Shown here one piece after another: positions 12,199 through 24,060 of a DNA stretch of 64,000 nucleotides. Source of the stretch: Pisolithus tinctorius (Eukaryota > Basidiomycota > Agaricomycetes > Boletales > Pisolithaceae); the NCBI GenBank assembly GCA_024663395.1, contig JANFAH010000043.1, positions 62,001 through 126,000 of the forward strand. The letters are read 5' to 3'. A model generated the notes under the pieces. That model saw only the letters and a program-made list of their open reading frames with translations. It ran no database searches and was not told where the DNA came from. Both the position numbers and the translations under genes were made by a program. Every line of letters begins with the position of its first letter. Positions within the stretch are counted from its first letter, which is position 1.

Positions 12199-12656
12199 CA
12201 CTACTTGTGTGGGCCTAATATTACAGTGAGGGACAGAAGTGTTGCAATGTTTATAAGGTGTGACTTGCTGCTGATGTAGCTTGGGCTATTCTGCACAGAT
12301 AATCATGATACCTATACCATTGGAAAGGGGTGACTCTAAGCTTTCCAGAGCACTAAGGTTCAGTCAAAACAAAGCAATACATGCCAAGATACACCCTTTT
12401 TTCTTGTCAGATCATCCACTAACATCTGGTCAGGCACACAAAGATGCAAAGCTGTTTCACAATTCTGGGTTTGCCCACTTTGTGAGCATAGAGCTCCTTC
12501 TCCCCTTGCACAGCTGAGGTCGGTGTATCTACCAGCCACATGCCACTACCATGCCTTCTACAGCCATGACCCTCACCTTTGATACTCCTGCCTCTACCAC
12601 AGCCCCCACCACTTTGACTATTCCTACCCCCCACCATCTCCCTCTCCCTCTTTGAC
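12199..12656. other. Stretch between the LTR remnant and the proline-rich ORF
   Basis: The first hundred bases may be internal sequence of the truncated family-B element, but nothing in them resembles gag. The rest is pyrimidine-rich with no identifiable gene. Confidence 0.4.
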
Positions 12657-13148
12657 ATGATGCATGCTCTCAATGCTCACCATCACAAGGACACACAGTC
12701 TGTGGATCCAAATTTCATCCCCCCTTCTGCACCATCAAGCTTTTTGTCACATGCATCAGCTAGGTTGTCATCATCATTGGCTGTCACCAGCATCAGCCAT
12801 GGAAAAAGGAAATCTGAGTCTGTTGCAATGTCTGTGGGTGGATTGAAGTGCTCTCACCCCCCATCAGCCAAAGTGTGTGCTGAAGAAGATCACAATTCAT
12901 TCATCACCACCATCACTTCCAAGCTCAATAACATCATGCATGCAATTGCTGCCCCATTGCCCCCACCACCCCCACCACCCATTACCAACCCCCTCATTGA
13001 TGCTGCCATGGACTACATCAACAACATGCTGCAGCTTTCAACAGACAATTGGATCAACATTGGCAACTACTTCCTCAAGCATCAGGAGCTGGCAAAGCAG
13101 ATTTGGGTGCAGTGTTGGCTGATGAAGTACTGGGATGGGCAGAAATAG
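12657..13148 (+). CDS. Unknown 163-residue protein, possibly the accessory ORF of the Harbinger element
   Basis: The frame is open from ATG to TAG in DNA where most other frames are broken. The N-terminal half is Ser/His-rich, a run of about ten prolines lies near residue 100, and the C-terminal 50 residues (..AMDYINNMLQLSTDNW..) look helical and amphipathic. PIF/Harbinger elements usually carry a second DNA-binding ORF beside the transposase, and the transposase lies 0.3 kb away on the other strand in convergent orientation. That pairing is an inference from position only; no Myb/SANT-like motif could be seen. Confidence 0.45.
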   Translation: MMHALNAHHHKDTQSVDPNFIPPSAPSSFLSHASARLSSSLAVTSISHGKRKSESVAMSVGGLKCSHPPSAKVCAEEDHNSFITTITSKLNNIMHAIAAPLPPPPPPPITNPLIDAAMDYINNMLQLSTDNWINIGNYFLKHQELAKQIWVQCWLMKYWDGQK

Positions 13149-13399
13149 GTATCTATTTTCTTTTTTTTACAATACCCAAATGTACTTCCCTCCCCCTGCA
13201 TCTCTTTTCAAGTCCCCCCCCTTCATACAAATATGTACATAATAAAATGTACATGACTAGCTTCCTTTTGACATTGGAAGTTATTTCTCTACATGAGTGT
13301 GAAACAATTGTAAGAACATATATTTGTACACCATGAAATCTGAATGTTCAGGCTCAGAGAAGGCCCCTAATTGTAAGCTGGTGCTGATAGTCAATTCAC

Positions 13400-14600
13400 A
13401 TCTCCTCTGCAATGTTGTCATGCCTATTATCTGCCCTTCTCCTCTCTGCAGCATCTGCTGGTCCATCACCAAGGCTTCCAATACCATCACCCTCTCCTAT
13501 GTCCATGACAAGGTCAGGGTCAAAGAACTCTTCTGGATCATAGTGCTGTATGCAATTGTGGAGGGCACAGAGAGCAGCAGGTACTTGAGTTTGGGTGTGG
13601 ATGCTATATTCAGGGGGAATTTGAAGAATCCTCCACCTGCATTTTATAACACCAAATATCCATTCAATGGCATTTCTAAGTCCAGCATGGCCAAGGTTGA
13701 ATAAGTCCTCTTGGTTTTGAGGTCTATAAAATAGAAGTTACAGGTACACTGAGCAAGATGGAATAGCAACTTACCTTAATCCAGCATGGTGCCATTCTTT
13801 CAGATGATAATGAACACCTTGATAGGGAACCAGAAGTGCATCACAGGTCCCAAACCCTGCATCTGCAAGAAGGTACTTCCCAGGTGGCATGTGCAAGTCA
13901 TTGCTGTGTGCATCATGCCACATGGTTGCATCTGCAGTTGACCCATCAAAGCCAGTGAGGGCATATGTGAAGAAGAAGTCAAAATCACAGATGAAGAGAC
14001 AGTTTTGAGACAGGTAGCCCTTCTGGTTCCTCATGTAAAGCTGGTCCTCAGCAGCAGTGAATGCTTGAATATGAGTGCCATCAACTGCACCAATACAATC
14101 CTGGAAAAGTCAGAAGCATGGGTCACTAGTAATCACAGTTGATATGGGAGTGTTGTTGGTGGGGAATTGCACTTGAGATGCATAGAATTGTCCCCCAGAA
14201 AAGAAAGCCAACATTGCTTTGAAATATCTAAAAAATTGTGAGAAAAATATCAGACAGTCCAATGGACTCCCTACCTAGTGATGGTCCCTGGTGAGTGTTG
14301 GAACCTCTCAGCAACATGCCAGGATGACAATCCAGTATCACAGGTGTAGAGGAATATCCCAAGTTGTTCCTCCACAGAAATTCCATTGTGAGAAGGCACA
14401 AAACCATGGTGGGTGAGCACCTGCATCAGGTGATCAAAAACCCCATGGCTGACACCAAGGCAAGTCCATATCCAGTCTGGATGACCATTCAGGAGCTCTA
14501 GCATCCACCCCTCACCAGTCAGGATTGAGGTATGGTAGGGGATTGGTTCTAAGTCAGAATGAAAAGGGAGGTCATAGAGGCATAGCACCTGGATCACCAA
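13400..14600 (-). pseudogene. PIF/Harbinger (DDE_4) transposase, intron-containing, decayed
   Basis: From the 5' end, a helix-turn-helix segment (ISVEEQLGIFLYTCDTGLSS..) ends at about 14272. After a presumed intron comes QDCIGAVDGTHI near 14085 (first catalytic Asp), then LTGFDGSTADATMWHDA near 13930 (second Asp region) and LLADAGFG. After a further gap the frame continues as 'HAGLRNAIEWIFGVIK' near 13680 (catalytic Glu). Spacing and motif order fit the family. At least one in-frame stop (after DPCF, near 14120) and the CpG-free composition argue that it is inactive. No terminal inverted repeats could be located. Confidence 0.8.
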
Positions 14601-15200
14601 CTGCTACTACAAGGGCAGCAAAATGGTGACAACAATGGTGCTGGAGCTGCTGTGCTTCAAGATCCATAGCAGAGCTGTTTGATCTGTTATCACAATGTTA
14701 TCTATTGAACTATAAGTTGTGTTGTTGTCTTATATAATCATCACATGACTACATTACTGATTTGGAGGGTGAACAGCACCTCAGAGTTTGTGTTTTTCTC
14801 TTCTTTCAGCTTATGGCATGTTCTCTCTCTCTTGTTCATTTATACATGTCCCATTGTGGGGGCATGTTGGCATCAATGGACATGTGTTGTACACAATTGT
14901 ACTTAGTTTGAAAAATTGGTAGTGGCAGTGAAGTGTGCCTGCCAACTGCAGCCAGTGCATGCATGTGACCTGAGAGGCCAGGAATCCATGATATCACAGG
15001 CCTCAGCCATCTTGGTGCCATTGCTGGCAGGGTTGGCATGCTGTTGTGTGCTGTTGTTTGGGTGCCTTGCCCCATGTTTAGGTCCAGTTTATGTCAGTGT
15101 CACAGTGATCACATCTTGTGATTGAGGATTCCCAAAGCTTCCATGGGATCAAAGCAGTTATGTACTATGGTAGGACTGTGTTATGTAGAACAATACATGA
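14601..15200. other. CpG-depleted spacer, nothing recognised
   Basis: No coding similarity, tandem repeat or inverted repeat is evident between the Harbinger and Crypton remnants. Confidence 0.4.
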
Positions 15201-15249
15201 TGGTATTGCATGTGCATGAGATCTGCAATGATGGGTGGATGAATGATGC

Positions 15250-18246
15250 TTGTGATTCATGACATTTGTGTTGTGTGTTGCATACATATGACAAGTAGGC
15301 AACTGCACATGTACGAGTACAGCAACTAGTGATGTAGTACATCACAAGCTCGGGTGATGCTGGGGCAATAGTATTGACAAGTGGATGATAGATGTTTAAG
15401 AGAAAAAAAGAAAAAAGAAAAAGAACAGCATGGCAAGTGTGATATGCATCATCATTGCTGCTCACTGATGCCTTGGAGCACCAAAGAAGAATCATTGCAG
15501 ACTTCTTCACTTGTGAGGCGATGATGGTACTCCCCAGCTCCACAATACAATTTGCAGGCAGCCAAGATCGCTTTGAGGAGCTTTGTGTGTCCTTGACCAA
15601 TGGCACTTCCATAAATCTTGAGGCAGGTCTCCTCATCCCCCTGGAATCTGGGGACCATGTCAGAGAGACTTGGGTGAGTGGAAGGAAGTGCAACAAGTCA
15701 ACTTACTCATTGAGGAACTCCATCACAATGATGCATTGCTGAGAGTACTTCATGTTGAATTGACAGCTGCTCTTCCCATTGTAGTAGTGATAAGGCCAGT
15801 CCTTGAGCAGAATGTGCAGGTCAAGCCATGGCTTGCCCTCCATCCAGTGGCACACTATGTCCCTCCAAGAGTCTGACTTTGCAGTCCATGTCCCATTGGG
15901 ATGCAAGACAGGCACATCCAGGATGACAACTCCCAGAAGGGAGGTAGAGGCATGGGCCTTGGTCCTCTGGGGTCTGATCTGCGAGGGGAGGGATGTTGAG
16001 AGTGAAAGATCTGATGGCTGGACAACTTGCAGCATCCTGAACTGCATTTGAGTCAGTTGTAAATTGAGCATAGGTAGGTATAGTTGGGATGCTGGCATGG
16101 AAGCAGACTGGATTGCTGGGGGCAACAAAGCTGTGGTCTGCACAAGTGAATGCCAGTGGGCTGATCCATGCAGCTGGTCAGTTGGTGTGATGGAAGTCAT
16201 AGAATGAACAAAACTCACCTGCTGTTGGAATGGAAGTGGACTGGATCATTGGGGGCAACAACATTGTGGTCTGCACAGGTGAATGTTGGTAAGCTGATCC
16301 ATGTGGCTGGTCAGTTGGTGTGGTAAAAGTCACAGAATAAATGAGGCTCACCTGCTATTGGCATCACTTGAGTGTTACTGCCAGTAGTGTCCTGGTGCAA
16401 CACAGGTCCAGAAGGGGCTGAACATGCAGAGGCTGAGGTCAGGGTCTTTATGACCAGGTTGCTCATGTCAGTGAGCTGTTGGCAGATCTACCTTACATCC
16501 ACTGATAGTGAGCATGAGGTTTCCTTCACTTCCTTCATGGTCATGTGTAGCACTGCCATGTCAGATGTTATTGATGCATGTGCCATGTTGAGTGCCTTGG
16601 TGAATGCTGGCCAGAGGAGTGCAGCTTCACCTGCAAGTGAATGATCACCTTCATGTGGGACCAGTTGCAGCACATTGCTGTGGTCATTTTCATAGCAATT
16701 CAACTTGTCAAGCAGGTAGTGCATCAGTGTGTCACACTGCATAGTTGTGTGGAGTGAAAGGCAGGGAGTCAGTTGACTTTACTACACACCCAGATAGGAA
16801 GGAGGACAAAGTACTCACATGCTCACCTTCAGCCCATCCCCCCCACCACCAGACCCATGCAAGGGTCCATTGCTGCCCCACTGGTGCAAACATGAAGCAA
16901 TACTGTGCTCCACCACAATGATAGCAATGGGTCATAAACATCCCCAGAGTTCCAGACCCCACTACTGCCTCATCAATCCATTTCTGGATCATGTCATGGG
17001 AAAGCAGCTCACCCAGCTGTAGCACACCATTTGTGCTGATCATGGGGAAAAGGAAGTCTTCATTGGTCATCAGTCACCCAAGATGGACAAGCTTGACCCA
17101 CTTCATCCACAACACAAGGCACAGGAAGGTGTCACATGCTTTGCCTATATCTGGGCATGGATAAATCTTGTAATGATTGCCTTGTATATAGCAATAAAAG
17201 GAGATCAGATGGATAAGATATGCAAACAAAGATATTTCATGAACATGCTGTCTATGACAGTCCAGTCAAGTTTGACATCCCCACACTTCAATTTCAGCAG
17301 CTCATAGTTCCTGTCAGATTCCACCATCAAAATGTTGTTGGCAATGCTGTCTACTGGTACCTACCTTGTCCAGAGTGTGAATGCAACAGTGCCAAAGGCA
17401 AGGTGTTCAAGGTGCCATGTGACTGCTAACCTCACCTTCCTGCTCAGGGACTTGCCTGATGGCAGCATTTTGCAGCCTACCATCGAAAGATGGATGTACT
17501 GGAGTGGGGTGTCAAGTGGACATAGCAATCCTGACCAGGCAAGTATTTTATTCATGTACTCCTTCTTCATGGCTCCTGAATGCTTCCATTCAGCTCCTTT
17601 GGAATTTACCTTGTGTCTGATAGATGCAACAATATCTTCAACTTCTGCTGAGAAGACTGGGTTGCCTTCCCATTGGTGATGCACATGATTGTGATGCCAG
17701 TTCCCATAGAACATTGCACCATCACTGTTGGAAAGAAATGCATGCTGAAGGTATTTCTCTATGAGCATCAAGGGAAACTGAGCAGTCATGACATGATTAG
17801 GATTTATTAATACAGCTGCTACAATTCTTAAATCCTGCTCAAACTCCATCAATAGTGCTCTGGCTGCAATTCTCCTGGAACCCTCTCCACAAAAGGTAAA
17901 GTGCTAATGCCTTATCTGAGCACCTATTTGGTGCATGCTCAAATGCATTCCTGAATTCTGGATCACTGTAGATCTTGGAATCCTCTCCAGTGTGACTTGG
18001 AGTCAGTGGCATTCCTTCCACTGGAAAATGGTTCTGCAGCCATGAGTGCACTTGTTGGACATGCCCCAAGTATGCCACCCTTGTCTTTGCTGCCTGAAGG
18101 TGAGTTTTGTTTCTGGCTTCTTTGATTTGGTGGGCAGTTTGCAAGCTGGGTAGTTCCTTTGCAGTGGATACCCTTGTCCCCCCTTTTGGCTTGTCTGGGG
18201 ATGACATGATGTGCTGGGTACTGGCTCCCTTCTGTCTGACCATCAT
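15250..18246 (-). pseudogene. Crypton-type tyrosine recombinase gene with C-terminal GCR1-like domain, decayed
   Basis: The minus strand shows, in order: an N-terminal core-binding-like part from 18246 to about 17840; a segment ending AFTLWTR near 17362; 'NEDFLFPMISTNGVLQLGE' near 17060 with HDMIQKWID; and THCYHCGGAQYCF near 16930, the second conserved box of these recombinases. Then WTLAWVWWWGGWAEGEH follows. Further on come 'SWRDIVCHWMEGKPWL' (15850) and MKYSQQCIIVMEFLNE (15705), then FQGDEETCLKIYG (15640), as in a GCR1_C-like DNA-binding tail. Positions normally Arg are now Cys, His or Trp, as expected from CpG deamination of CGN codons, and the exons are separated by stops and frameshifts. 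Tyrosine recombinase activity (integration without inverted repeats) is family knowledge. About 140 bases at 16080-16220 are tandemly duplicated at 16220-16360. Confidence 0.75.
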
Positions 18247-18299
18247 GGCAACTAATGTTGCATTAGCAGTCCTTGATCTGGCAATGTGGGAGTTGTGAT

Positions 18300-18880
18300 G
18301 TCACGAGTGCTAGCTACAATGTCACCTACTAGTCATTTGCAATATGTATCTAGATCTCTCCTGGTCTGTGAAATCGATCATACTACCTCACAAGCTGCTG
18401 ATAATTCTTGCTAAAATGGCACAGTGAAGCAAAGTCAGTTCAAAGTACATGTAGTAATGGATTGAGGATTCCTTATACTAGTATCAATACATGCAATTGT
18501 AATTAGATCTCACCCTTGAAGTCAACCATGGCACCTCATCCATCAGTAGTGCTGATGACTCACTCCCCAGGGCCAACATTTATTTACCAAATGGCAGGTG
18601 ATGCGAACCACAAACATCTTTGTCTTCGATGATAGGGTCCCACAATTATTGCTTGTTGTACCAAATGGTGAGTGACATGAGTGTGAACATCTTCTGACTG
18701 GGATGTATCATATGAGTGCTGTGGCAAGTTGTACCATTTCAAGCAGGGCTAGAAGGTGACCACTGTGGAGATGTTGGGCTGTATGCAGGAGGAACAGGAG
18801 CCACTAGACACGAACAATCAATAGTCAATGACAGAGGTAGAACAAATGCTGATGTTATTGGTAACTTACAAGCTGGAGAA
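18300..18880. other. Spacer between Crypton remnant and RPB1 fragment
   Basis: No gene is seen. Toward 18560-18700 there are degenerate copies of the roughly 107-bp repeat that follows (shared core CCAAATGGTGAG). Confidence 0.4.
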
Positions 18881-18899
18881 TATGTTAGAGAAGTTGGAG

Positions 18900-19540
18900 C
18901 GATAGAAGATAAAAGTCACTTACACCTGGGAGATGTGAGATCAAGTGTGGGTGACATGGAGGAGGAGTGTGCCAATGATGTATTCCCTCTGCTTCTCTTG
19001 TATAATGGGGATGTCCTACATCATGACCTGCCAAATGGTGAGATGTGAGATTGAGTGCAGGTGACATGGAGGAGTATGCTGGTGACATAGCCCCTCTGCT
19101 TCTGTTGTACAATGGAGATGTCCTGTATTGCAGCCTGCCAAATGGTGAGATGTGAGATTGAGTGCAGTGATGTCAGGGAGTATGTCAATGATGTAGCCCT
19201 CCTACTTCTGTGCTGAATGGTGAGATGTGAGATTGAGTGTGGGTGACATGGAGGAGTACACTGGATGATGTAGCCCTCCCACTTCTGTCATAGAATGGGG
19301 ATATCTTATATCATGACATGCCAAATGGTGAGATGTAAGATTGAGTGCAGGTGATGTTGGGGAGTATGTCAATGATGCAGCCCCCCTGCTTCTGTCATAG
19401 AATGGGGATATCCTGTATCATGACATGCCAAATGGTGAGACATGAGATTGAGTGTGGGTGATGTCAGGGAGTACGTCGATGATGCAGCCCCCCTGCTTCT
19501 GTCATAGAATGGGGATGTCACATAGAGCAATGTGCTGAAG
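18900..19540. repeat. About six tandem units of ~107 bp derived from the RPB1 CTD region
   Basis: The core CCAAATGGTGAGA recurs at about 19031, 19139, 19321 and 19428, with a partial copy at 19215 and looser ones upstream. On the minus strand each unit translates as a degenerate piece of the CTD start (..RSRGA..TYS.TSP.LNL..). The array therefore arose by amplifying part of the captured RNA polymerase gene. Confidence 0.7.
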
Positions 19541-20300
19541 AGTGAGGTTGCTCTACCATAGGACATATGATGATGTGAGTGGTACACATTGGAAAAGCGA
19601 CCCTTCCCATACCTGGGGAATGAAAAGTTGTCTGCCATTGACAGTAAGCAGTGAGAACATTGCCAATTTGCCCTTGAAGTTATGCTCTGACCATGTGGAT
19701 GAGTTCGTGTCATATGGTGTCATCACTACTTGGCCCAGTGTCATGCTGCCAACCATGTGGGCAGCAAGTAAGTCTTGTACTGGGAAATGGTAGTTAGCAA
19801 TGGTATCATTCAGCATGTCAATGTCCAGAGCAACATCGAATGCACCTGTACCCATAGGTGCAAGCTGGCCAAATATAACATTTTCTGTGATGCTGTGACA
19901 ATCATCCTTTCCACCAACAGCAGCAGCTTCCTTCAAAATCTCCACCATTTCCTCAAACAGGCAATGCATCAGGGCACCAGTGTCAGCATGGTTAATGCCA
20001 TGATGAGTGATTGCCATAAGTGCTCTACAATGGGTCATGAGGTCACAGAGCAATGTCAGGTAGCAGTAGTTCAGGTATGAACTGTTGAATTCAATGACTC
20101 CTTGCTTGCTGTGCGAGCAGCTTCAATCCTGAGCATGTTGAAGATCTCAATGCAGCTGTTGGAGTACACATGAGTGAAGTTTACAACTGGAATGCATGTC
20201 ACCACCTCCAAGTTGACACCATTGGTCTCCAAAACCTGCTCCTTCATCTTGATGGATCCCTTCTCATGTTCTCAAGTTGGCAGAAACTGACATATTTTTC
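18900..20300 (-). pseudogene. RPB1: 3' fragment of the RNA polymerase II largest-subunit gene (RPB1)
   Basis: The minus strand reads EQVLETNGVNLEVVTCIP, then VYSNSCIEIFNMLRIEAAR, LLCDLMTHCRALMAITHHG, INHADTGALMHCLFEE, VIFGQLAPMGTGAFDVALD, and finally a degenerate CTD start with TYSLTSP. This is the order of the C-terminal third of Rpb1 (cleft region, then linker and CTD). A frameshift near 20085, stops, and the loss of most heptads show that it is a non-functional copy. The essential RPB1 gene must be elsewhere in the genome. It begins abruptly at about 20300 next to a minisatellite, so it looks like host DNA carried in or stranded by mobile elements. Confidence 0.85.
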
Positions 20301-20329
20301 AACTGCGCCCAAAAATCTTCAGCATTGCT

Positions 20330-20960
20330 GGGAAAATCCCCAGAGTGGGTGGGAGAATCCCCAGCATTGCCTGGAGACTCCCCAGGACAGAACTTGGAGA
20401 ATCCCCAGTATAGCTTGGAGAATCCTCAGAGTGGGTGGGAGAATGCCCAGAGCAGGTTGGAGAATCCCCAGTATACCTGGGAGAATGCCCAGAGCAGGTT
20501 GGAGAATCCCCAAGACAGAACTTGGAGAATCCCCAGTATACCATGGAGACTCCCCAGAGTGGGTGGGAGAATCCCCAGAGCAGGTTGAAGAATCCCAAGC
20601 ATTGCCTGGAGAATCCCCAGCAGTGCTTGGAGAATCCCCAGAGTGGGTTGCAGAATCCTGAGTAGTGCTTGGGGACTCCCAAGGACATAGCTTGGAGAAT
20701 CCCCAGAGTGGGTGGGAGAATCCCCATCAGTGCTTGGAGAATCCCCAGAGTGGGTTGCAGAATCCCCAGCAGTGCTTGGGGAATCCCCAGGACATAGCTT
20801 GGAGAATCCCCAGAGTTGGTGGGAGAATTCCCAGCATTGCTAGGAGAGCCCCTAGAGACAGGAGTTGGCTGGGAAATTCCAAGCATTGCCTGGAGGATCT
20901 GCTGCATACCCTGTGGATCCCCAGAGTGGGTGGGAAAATTCCAATGAGACCTGGACAATC
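20330..20960. repeat. 21-bp minisatellite (GGAGAATCCCCAG core), about 30 units
   Basis: Units such as TTGGAGAATCCCCAGTATAGC repeat every 21 (sometimes 22) bases. The frame stays open because 21 is a multiple of 3, giving an ENPQSGW-like heptapeptide repeat, but I do not regard this as a protein gene. The core resembles those of the arrays at 23810-24060 and 41163-41340. Confidence 0.9.
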
Positions 20961-21239
20961 TTTGACTTGTATGCAATGGTCAAGACTGGAGATCACTGAA
21001 GACTTGGGAAGCATGGTGAAAGTATATGTCTGCTGTGCCTGGGCAATCACCATCACCAAGTATATTCTACTCCCTCCATCAGATGTCACCAGTCTTTCCT
21101 CAGTGGTCTATGGCCATGCTTTTTCACATATTCATATTGTATATAGTGCTCAGATCAGATTCCATGGAAATAGGTACTTGGCATGATACACACTCCTGTC
21201 AGCAACATGGAGACTCCAAATCATTTTGATTGATCCTTC
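20961..21239. other. Unique spacer between two minisatellites
   Basis: Non-repetitive, CpG-free sequence with no recognisable gene. Confidence 0.4.
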
Positions 21240-21940
21240 ATGCTGTGATGGTGGTCTATTTGAACTGGAGGTTCCCATGATCATCTTGGAATAGGTCTGT
21301 TTGGGCTGGATGCCCTGGGAACAGGTCCATTCAGGCTGGGGAAACTCCCAGGATGCACTGGGAACAGGTCTATTTAGGCTGGAGATTCCCCCAGGATGTC
21401 CAGGGAACAGGTCCATTTAGGCTGGGGAATCCCCCAGGATGCACTGGAAACAGGTCTATTTAGGCTGGAGAATCCCCCAGGATGCCCAGGGAACAGGTCA
21501 ATTTAGGCTGGAGAATCCCCCAGGATGCACTGGGAACAGGTCTATTTAGGCTGGAGATTCCCCCAGAATGCCCAGGGAACAGGTCCATTTAGGCTGGAGA
21601 TTCCCCCAGGGTACCCAGGGAACAGGTCCATTTAGGCTGGGGAATCCCCCAGGATGCCCAGAGAACAGGTCCATTTAGGCTGGGGAATCCCCCAGGATGC
21701 CCAGAGAACAGGTCCATTTAGGCTGGGGAATCCCCCAGGATGTCCAGGGAACAGGTCCATTTAGGCTGGGGAATCCCCCAGGATGCACTGGGAACAGGTC
21801 CATTTAGGCTGGGGAATCCCCCAGGAGGCCCAGAGAACAGGTCCATTTAGGCTGGGGAATCCCCCAGGATGCACTAGGAACAGGTCCATTTAGGCTGGAG
21901 AATCCCCCAGGATACCCAGGAAATAGGTCTATTAACTCAC
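21240..21940. repeat. 43-bp minisatellite (TTTAGGCTGGGGAATCCCCC core), about 16 units
   Basis: AACAGGTCCATTTAGGCTGG recurs every 43 bases. The unit contains a palindromic GGGGAATCCCCC, the same kind of core as in the 21-bp arrays. The segment after it (21940-22165) ends in ..GGTGACTGAAGTG, the same terminal sequence as the foldback element at 41908, so this array may lie inside a related element whose left end is lost. Confidence 0.85.
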
Positions 21941-22161
21941 TGGGGAAAGCCCCATTTGGACCCCAGGCACTCTGTTATAGATGTAATAATCCTGGAGAAA
22001 GTCCGTGTCTCACACCCTGCTCTGGAGAATCTCCAGGGCCTGGTGAATCTCCAGCAGTTGCTGGGAATACCCAGGTGGTCAACACCTATTAGGTGGATAC
22101 ATCTATAAGAATATATGAACCTAATAGGTCCCCTGGGGGGGTGACTGAAGTGGATCCATCC

Positions 22162-23159
22162 TCAGTATCTCACAGACATCATTATGCCACTTGGTGATGA
22201 ACTCCATAAACTCAACAAATTGGAGCATGATAGCAGCTTGGAAGAGGGTCCTTGTCAAGTTCATGATGTCTGGGTTGAGTCTGGACCAGAGACCAAAGTT
22301 GGTGCAAGGCCAAGGGGTTGGGGTCAGAAGGGTAGCAGGGGTACTGAGGGGAGGACTGATTGGACTTAGCAACTGAGGATACAGCACTATTCCCTTGCAT
22401 GGGTCTCAGTCCAAGTCCAAGGCTGAGGCAGGGTTATCAGAGTAACTTAGTTGATTTCAGACTGGAGAGTACATGCCAAGTAGCTATAGTACAGAGACTG
22501 GCAATGCTGGTCTCACAAAGATTGCTAAGATGATTGGTAAGACTAGTATTAGTAAGGTATGACTAAGGTGACCAGAGACCAGGACAGGGCAGATCAGGGA
22601 CAAGACTGGGCAGAGCTCAACCAATGTGACATGCACTGCAAAGCAGTGTTCACCATGCTAGGACATCTGGGGATAAGGCATTGGTGAGGCTGAGGCTGGA
22701 CTGAATGAGTGTGAGGCTGAGTCTGGCTGGGGTTGAGGCATGACTATGACAGTCCTTCCAAAGCCATAGCATACTAACTGGCAGGCAACATCCCCACTGC
22801 ACCACTGGCAGCCCATCTATGAACTGACTGAGATTTGATGGCACCTTTGGCATGCTGAATATGGCACACACATCATCATCTACACTACTCATCAGCATGA
22901 TCAAAAGGAGGTCCCCCCATTCAAGACTGGTGCAATCTTCTATGGCTTCTGAGGAGTAAACTTGCATGTCTTCAAACCTGCCAGAATGCAAGTCACTACC
23001 ATCAGTCACACCAGCTACTGTTTGCATATTTAAGTCAACCTACCTGTGGACAACATGGGTTGCACCAAACAACAGTGTGTCATTGTATGGCATTGCAACA
23101 GCACCAATGAGTTTGCATGATTGAAGGCAAGCAAGTTCCACCTCTGCCTCTCCTGGAGC
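22162..23159 (-). pseudogene. XPG/GEN1-like nuclease gene, 3' part, split from its 5' part by a foldback element
   Basis: The minus strand opens after an acceptor at 23160 with APGEAEVELACLQSCKLIG, the XPG-I motif (PGEAEAE..A). It continues with YNDTLLFGATHVVHR (the DxD-like acidic site now reads YND) and, after an intron, FEDMQVYSSEAIED. The 'LEWGDLLLIMLMSSVDDD' segment follows (helix-hairpin entry with acidic residues). The solo LTR at 22253-22751 breaks the next exon. Beyond it are 'QFVEFMEFITKWHNDVCEIL' and RMDP, and then a second insertion boundary at about 22165. It joins in phase with the exon ending at 41948. XPG-family nucleases cleave branched DNA; this copy cannot work. Confidence 0.75.
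22253..22751 (-). mobile_element. Solo LTR, family B, target duplication GTCCT
   Basis: On the plus strand it reads TGTCAAGT...CTATGACA. It is flanked by GTCCT at 22248-22252 and again at 22752-22756. No internal sequence remains, so it arose by LTR-LTR recombination. It sits in an exon of the XPG-like pseudogene. Orientation is minus, judged by the TATA box and by comparison with the other copies. Confidence 0.9.
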
Positions 23160-23175
23160 CTTATGTCATGTTAGC

Positions 23176-23985
23176 CACTTCAGTCAACCACCTTTGGCAA
23201 CCTATTATGTCTACATATTTCTACAGATGTATATACCTATGAGGTCTTGATGGGTCAGGTATCCCCAACTGCTGGTGGGGAAAGTTTTTTCTCCAGCACC
23301 ATGCCTGGGGATTCTCCAGGCCCCCTTTGGATTTCTCCTGGGATAGTGCTGGAGAAATGGATTTCTCCACAATTAATATATGTTTCCCCAAATATGTCAG
23401 AGTGACTGGGGTCCATATGGGCCTTTCTCAAGCTGAAATAGGGTCTCCATTGGACTTTCTCCATGCCAATAAGGACCCAAATGAGGGTTTCCCCAGCTGA
23501 AATAGGACCTCCATTGGACATTCTCCATGCCAGAAAGGACCCAAATGGGGGTTTCTCCAGCTGAAATAGGACCTCCATGGGACTTTCTCCATGCAAAAAT
23601 AGACCAGAATGAGAGTTTCTCCAGCTGAAATAGGGCCTTAATAGGCCTTTCTCCATGCAAAAAAAAGACCCAAATGGTGCTTTCTCCAGCTTAAATAGGG
23701 CCTCCATGGGACTTTCCCCACACCAAAAAGGACCCAGATGGTGCTTTCTCCAGCTGAAATAGGGCCTCTATGGGACTTTCCCCATAGCAAAAAGGACCCA
23801 AATGAGGCTTTTACCAAATGGGTTGGGAGATTCTCCAAACAGGTATGGGGAATCTCCAAGCAAGTGTGGAGAATCTCCAAGTGAGTTGGGAGAATCTCCA
23901 AGCAGGTGTGGGGAATCTCCAAGCAAGTGTGGAGAATGTCCAAGTGGGTTGGGAGAATCTCCATGCAGGTGTGGGGAATCTCCAA
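23176..23985 (+). repeat. Left inverted arm of the foldback element
   Basis: It contains the terminal segment, a 64-bp tandem array (about 23400-23800, TTCTCCAGCTGAAATA core) and part of a 21-bp array. Every base I compared over roughly 23278-23505 equals the reverse complement of the right arm. It has one 64-bp unit more than the right arm (810 versus 746 bp). Confidence 0.9.
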
Positions 23986-24060
23986 GCAAGTGTGGGGAAT
24001 CCCCAAGTAGGTGTGGGAAATCTCCAAGTGGGTATGGGGAGTCTCCATCTAACTGTGGAG
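23810..24060. repeat. 21-bp minisatellite (GGGGAATCTCCAAG core), about 12 units
   Basis: Units alternate between forms such as GGTGTGGGGAATCTCCAAGCA and AGTGTGGAGAATCTCCAAG. The left two thirds form part of the inverted arm; the rest (23986-24060) has no partner on the right side. Confidence 0.85.

Noticed and set aside
12200..14600. Harbinger terminal inverted repeats with a 3-bp duplication
   Set aside because: I searched by eye around the transposase and the proline-rich ORF and found no convincing inverted ends; decay is too strong.
20170..21186. Overlapping long open frames on both strands through the 21-bp minisatellite
   Set aside because: They are open because the unit length is a multiple of three and the units lack stops; the translated heptapeptide repeats are a by-product, with no start context or domain.
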